Position numbers and translations under genes: made by a program | The notes under the pieces: generated by a model | The model's database searches: none | The model's input: only the letters and a program-made list of their open reading frames with translations | What the model was told of the DNA's origin: nothing | NCBI GenBank assembly: GCA_030431975.1 | Contig: JAUIHP010000001.1 | Coordinates: 62,001-126,000 of the forward strand | Length of the DNA stretch: 64,000 bases | Origin: a bacterium | GTDB taxonomy: Bacteria; Eisenbacteria; RBG-16-71-46; CAIMUX01 | Direction of reading: 5' to 3' | Shown here: one piece after another, positions 60,746 to 64,000 of the stretch | Layout of the letters: each line of letters begins with the position of its first letter | Numbering within the stretch: the first letter of the stretch is position 1

Positions 60746-61633
60746 TCAGACGGCCTCGATCTTCACACCGCCGTTGGTCGTGACCACCCGAAGTAGGGCA
60801 CCACCGTTCCCCAGTTTGGTCCGCACCCGTTTTGTCTTTCGTCCGACGTCGATACCGAAACCGCGACCGACATAGAGACTTCCGTTGGTCGTGCCGGTGA
60901 CGAGTCGGGCCGAATAGTCCTCCGGAATCATGAGCTGGATGCCGCCGTTGCGAGTCTCGACATTGAGCCCATCTCCGTTCCAGGTCTGTCCTTCGAACTG
61001 AACCACGATTCCGCCGTTCATCGTGAAGCCTTCGACATCGCCCGCCACATTTTCCAGTCGGATGCCGCCGTTGTGGGTGTCGAATTCGATCGTGCCATCC
61101 ACGTTCTCGACGGATATGCCGCCGTTGTAGGCGACAAGGTCGAGGTTGGAGTCCCTCGGGACTTCGATGCGGAAACTCACGGCGTACTTGAGGTGGCTGG
61201 GAGCTTCGACCTCGATTTGGTCGTCCGTCAGAATCCGGACATCCTTGGCCAACTCATCCGCCTCATCCCGGTAGACGTCCCAGAGGATGACGCGGGCCCA
61301 GATCTTGATCTCGTTCGTGTCCGTTCCCCGGACTTCGATTCCCCCGTTCTTCCCGGCGTCGACGACGATCGAGCTACGACCGGCTGGGATGGTGAGGGTC
61401 CGGACCTCACAGAAGGACGAGTTCCACTTACCGTCCTCGCACCAGGAGTGGTCGGCATCGACCTCCCAATCCCCCGCGAGCGCGGTTCCCGCCGTCAGTG
61501 GGACCAGCAGTGCCGCAATCCCGGCGAGAAGTGCCGGTAACGGCTTGCGGGAGTGGAGATCCCGGCAACAGGTGAATGCGTCCGCGGGCATCCGCCGAAC
61601 TTGAGGGCTCATGGCTGCGTTGGTTCGTTCCAT
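60746..61633 (-). CDS. Secreted DUF4097 beta-repeat protein
   Basis: The ATG at 61633 has GGGAGA upstream and gives 295 residues. A hydrophobic signal (about 32-54) ends TALAGDWEVDA. The rest is a series of short beta-helix rungs marked by repeated NGGI/NGGV (AYNGGISVENVDGTIEFDTHNGGIRLENV, TRNGGIQLMIPEDY, TTNGGVKIEAV), as in DUF4097 (putative adhesin-like) proteins. Related genes often accompany sigma/anti-sigma genes; none is seen here. An open frame extends to 61765, without coding character. Confidence 0.82.
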   Translation of the reverse strand: MERTNAAMSPQVRRMPADAFTCCRDLHSRKPLPALLAGIAALLVPLTAGTALAGDWEVDADHSWCEDGKWNSSFCEVRTLTIPAGRSSIVVDAGKNGGIEVRGTDTNEIKIWARVILWDVYRDEADELAKDVRILTDDQIEVEAPSHLKYAVSFRIEVPRDSNLDLVAYNGGISVENVDGTIEFDTHNGGIRLENVAGDVEGFTMNGGIVVQFEGQTWNGDGLNVETRNGGIQLMIPEDYSARLVTGTTNGSLYVGRGFGIDVGRKTKRVRTKLGNGGALLRVVTTNGGVKIEAV

Positions 61634-61839
61634 CGTGGTATCTCCCTTCACACAAGCATAGACGCAGCCGGCGCGAAAACGTTCAAGGCAACGGTCGGGA
61701 TTGTGGATTCTGGGGCCAAGGTGGCCCCGGGCCGGTAGGGCTGACAATGCCTCCCGCCCCACCAAACAAACGATCGTTCCCCAGTTTAGACGGTCTCACT
61801 TCAAAGTCTGCGACAGACGCACGGAGAATTCGCGATCGC

Positions 61840-61907
61840 AATGACGCAGGGCTCGGAACTTTGAATTCGGTCGCCTGCCCAACGCCGATGTGGGCGGCTG
61901 CGTCATT
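61840..61907. repeat. Inverted repeat in the DUF4097-DUF4105 intergenic region
   Basis: AATGACGCAG (61840-61849) and CTGCGTCATT (61898-61907) are perfect ten-base arms around 48 bases. It lies 24 bases downstream of the DUF4105 stop on the minus strand, so it may help end that transcript. The rest of 61634-61930 shows nothing else. Confidence 0.4.
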
Positions 61908-61930
61908 TTGCGAGGGAGGGCAGCCTCGGA

Positions 61931-62785
61931 TTACGGCACACCTGCGCTCGTCCTTCGGATTCGCATTCCGAAGTACGGATCTTCCAGGGCCGTCGCGACC
62001 CGATCGTTGACTCGGAAGACCCGGCGCGCTCCCTCCAGGTCGAGTTCTGTGTCGATGATTCCGTTCTCGAAGGCCAACTCATCCGCGTAACCGGGAAGCA
62101 ACAGTCGCCAGTCGAACCGGCCCCAGGCGTCGGGAGCGAGTTCGCGAACGTGGTCATAGATGTTCGTCGTGCAGTTGTTGCTCGCGGTGTTGTAGAACTC
62201 CGGCGACTCGGACAGCTTTTGCGCACGACGCATCATGGCGACGAAGAGTTCCTGGATCTGTTCCTTGCGCGCCCGGATCGGGTAGACAAAGACGTCGTCG
62301 TCCCACTGATCGGCACGCAAACCGATCAGGTCACGTTCGTCGCCGATGACGTAGAGCAGTTCGTAGTTGTGAACGAGCCCTTTCCAGATCGAGTAGTCCT
62401 CGCCGACTTCCTTTCGCGCCTCGACAGAAACCGCCACGAAGGTCGAGTCGGAAAAGCCGAAGCTCAGAAAGCTGTGTGCGGGACCGCGCCAGTTGTCGCG
62501 GAAGGGAGACAGCACGAACCAAACGGATTCGACATCTTCGATGCGAAACGTCCTGTCATAGTAATTTGCGTCGAACTCGCCCGCGTCGTGATAGCGGAAG
62601 TTGCGAATGTTTCGAACCTCGACGGTCCGGCCTTCCATCTCGATTTCCGGGAGAATGGAGTGTTCCACCTTCCAATCCCGATCGAGCGATGGAGAAATGA
62701 AGAGCCACCGTCCGGCGGCGAAGAGCATGACGAGTGCCAACGCGACGAGGACAAATCGGCCGAGTAAGCGCAGTGTGTTCTTCAA
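61931..62785 (-). CDS. DUF4105 membrane protein
   Basis: This is a 284-residue protein with one N-terminal membrane helix. It contains NFRYHDAGEFDANYYDRTFRIEDV, GPAHSFLSFGF and EFYNTASNNCTTNIYDHVR, which form the cysteine-containing core of DUF4105 (a family related to NlpC/P60-like folds; enzymatic role unknown). Its start overlaps the stop of the cysteine desulfurase gene by four bases (ATGA), so the two are coupled. Confidence 0.85.
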   Translation of the reverse strand: MKNTLRLLGRFVLVALALVMLFAAGRWLFISPSLDRDWKVEHSILPEIEMEGRTVEVRNIRNFRYHDAGEFDANYYDRTFRIEDVESVWFVLSPFRDNWRGPAHSFLSFGFSDSTFVAVSVEARKEVGEDYSIWKGLVHNYELLYVIGDERDLIGLRADQWDDDVFVYPIRARKEQIQELFVAMMRRAQKLSESPEFYNTASNNCTTNIYDHVRELAPDAWGRFDWRLLLPGYADELAFENGIIDTELDLEGARRVFRVNDRVATALEDPYFGMRIRRTSAGVP

Positions 62786-63969
62786 GCGGACCCCAGACGA
62801 TCAGCGAGTTTCCGAACGGCACCGAGGACGGCATCGATTTCTTCGTCCGTCGTGAAGCGACCGAGGCTGAAACGCACGGCGCCCATGCCCTCGTGTTCCG
62901 TCACGCCCATCGCGGAAAGAACACCGCTCAACTTCACCTCGCCGGAGTGACAGGCGGCCCCGGTCGAGGCGGCGACGCCTTCCAACTGGTTCAGAACTTC
63001 GGCCCCCACCTGACCGACAAAGTTCACTGAGCATGTGTTGGGAAGCCGTTCCGCACCGGCCCCGTTGACCGTGACCCGATCGCCCAGAATCTCGAGGAGT
63101 TCCGCTTCGAAACGGTCCCTCTTCCGGCGGGTGGCGGCAACTCCCCCCTCCTCGAAGTGGCGTTGGGCGACCTGCGCTGCCGCTCCCAAACCGACGATCC
63201 AAAGGGCGTTTTCCGTCCCGGCGCGTCGTCCGTCTTCGTGACCGGCGCCGTGTAGCAGCGGCTCCAAAGTGAGACCGTTCCGAATGTAGAGCGCACCGAT
63301 ACCTTTCGGCGCCATCAGCTTGTGACCTGCCACGGTCAGCAGGTCGACTTCCAACGCCCGAACATCGATCGGCACCTTCCCCACCGATTGCGACGCATCC
63401 GTATGCAGCAGGACTCCGCGGGACCGACAGATCCGGCCGATTTCTGCGACCGGCTGCAGCGTCCCCACTTCATTGTTGGAATGCATCACGGTAACGAGAA
63501 CCGTGTTCTCCTGAATGGCGGCTTCGATGTCGGATGGATCCACCCGGCCGGCCCGGTCCACGCCGACAACGGTCAGACCGACTCCGTGAACATCGCGAAG
63601 ATAGGCCAGCGGAACGGAAATGGCGGGATGCTCAATCGCGGACGTGATGAAGTGCGGAGGCTCGGCGAAAAGCCTTGGATCGTCCGCTCCTTCCAAGCCC
63701 GCCTGCGCACGTCGCCATCCACCGTAGACACCTTTGATGACGTGGTTGTTCGCCTCAGTCCCGCCGCCGGTGAAGACGATTTCTGAGGGTTCGGCGCCGA
63801 GAAGTGCCGCCACGTCCCGTCGACCATCATCGACAGCCTGCTTTGCCGGCCGGCCCGCCCAATGGGGACTGGAAGGATTGCCGTAGGCACTCTCGAAGTA
63901 GGGCTGCATCGCAGCCAGGACCTCGGGCGCGAGCGGAGAACTCGCGTTGTAGTCAAAGTAGATCTGCAA
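62782..63969 (-). CDS. Cysteine desulfurase (NifS/IscS-like, possible selenocysteine lyase relation)
   Basis: The start is TTG at 63969, seven bases after GGAGG; the product has 395 residues. It begins IYFDYNASSPLAPEV and shows GGTEANNHVI, HTDASQSVGKVP, the PLP lysine in TVAGHKLMAPKG, and the catalytic Cys340 in ASTGAACHSGEVKLSGVL. The enzyme transfers sulfur, or selenium, from cysteine or selenocysteine to acceptors. The GAACHS active-site context resembles that of SCLY-type selenocysteine lyases, but class cannot be settled by sequence reading. The upstream 31 bases of the window contain only its leader. Confidence 0.9.
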   Translation of the reverse strand: MQIYFDYNASSPLAPEVLAAMQPYFESAYGNPSSPHWAGRPAKQAVDDGRRDVAALLGAEPSEIVFTGGGTEANNHVIKGVYGGWRRAQAGLEGADDPRLFAEPPHFITSAIEHPAISVPLAYLRDVHGVGLTVVGVDRAGRVDPSDIEAAIQENTVLVTVMHSNNEVGTLQPVAEIGRICRSRGVLLHTDASQSVGKVPIDVRALEVDLLTVAGHKLMAPKGIGALYIRNGLTLEPLLHGAGHEDGRRAGTENALWIVGLGAAAQVAQRHFEEGGVAATRRKRDRFEAELLEILGDRVTVNGAGAERLPNTCSVNFVGQVGAEVLNQLEGVAASTGAACHSGEVKLSGVLSAMGVTEHEGMGAVRFSLGRFTTDEEIDAVLGAVRKLADRLGSA

Positions 63970-64000
63970 GGTTTTCCTCCGCGGTCGAGTTCTCGTGCTG

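Noticed and set aside
1-64000. Prophage, transposon or integrated plasmid
   Set aside because: No integrase, transposase, terminal inverted repeats with target duplication, or tRNA-flanked junction is visible; genes are housekeeping, envelope or secretion in type with even codon use.

Overview
The window is GC-rich chromosomal DNA of a diderm bacterium. I see no phage, transposon, plasmid, CRISPR, rRNA or tRNA signal. Pointers to the host are a complete Na+-translocating NADH:quinone reductase operon, a Na+-dependent TRAP uptake system, secreted proteins ending in a FlgD/T9SS-like C-terminal domain (last residues VTLIR), six-cysteine ACC repeats ending in CDPNPC, and lipoproteins with classic lipoboxes. 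Together these suggest an uncultured, probably aquatic lineage near the FCB superphylum (Eisenbacteria/Krumholzibacteriota-like). That placement is inference. Several genes begin at TTG or GTG behind strong Shine-Dalgarno sequences.

Layout. 1-4.3 kb: end of a TPR/GT-C membrane protein, a DUF1460 amidase-like protein, a GT-C glycosyltransferase and a DUF72 protein. 4.4-11.8 kb (minus): TatT-DctP-DctQ-DctM TRAP transporter behind a near-consensus promoter, a secreted unknown protein, and a DprE1/DprE2-like epimerase pair. 11.8-16.3 kb (plus): IF-1 with an N-terminal extension and a heterodimeric ABC exporter. 16.5-28 kb: surface and secreted proteins (lipoprotein, ACC-repeat protein, M28 peptidase, propeller protein, DUF2339, an FHA protein) and a PLP decarboxylase. 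28.1-32.6 kb: a 1490-residue lipoprotein joining a caspase-like (clan CD) domain to 22 ACC repeats. 33.1-43.4 kb (minus): nqrABCDEF-apbE-nqrM, plus a second nqrM copy beyond a divergent beta-helix protein gene. 43.7-48.7 kb (plus): a Gld-like ABC transporter operon with a structured leader, ending in a 90-residue protein and a truncated nucleotidyltransferase. 48.6-55.2 kb (minus): a probable diselenide selenoprotein of the SelL/peroxiredoxin-like family, read through two UGA codons, then a D-cysteine desulfhydrase-like enzyme, RseP, a YugP-like peptidase, a TPR membrane protein and a winged-helix protein. 55.4-64 kb: a phosphoesterase, an 80/81-bp tandem repeat array, a lipoprotein, a secreted paralogue, a patatin-BamA protein, a DUF4097 protein, a DUF4105 protein and a cysteine desulfurase.

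How parts may work together. NQR exports Na+; ApbE is expected to flavinylate NqrB and NqrC and NqrM to supply iron for NQR assembly; the TRAP transporter can spend the Na+ gradient on solute uptake. The most striking observation is the UxxU gene at 48624-49208, whose two in-frame UGA codons fall exactly on the CxxC redox positions of its family and are followed at once by a perfect hairpin suited to a bacterial SECIS. Other distinctive themes are low-complexity linkers inserted in conserved enzymes, a shared C-terminal SWGxxK tail on secreted proteins, and the duplicated nqrM.
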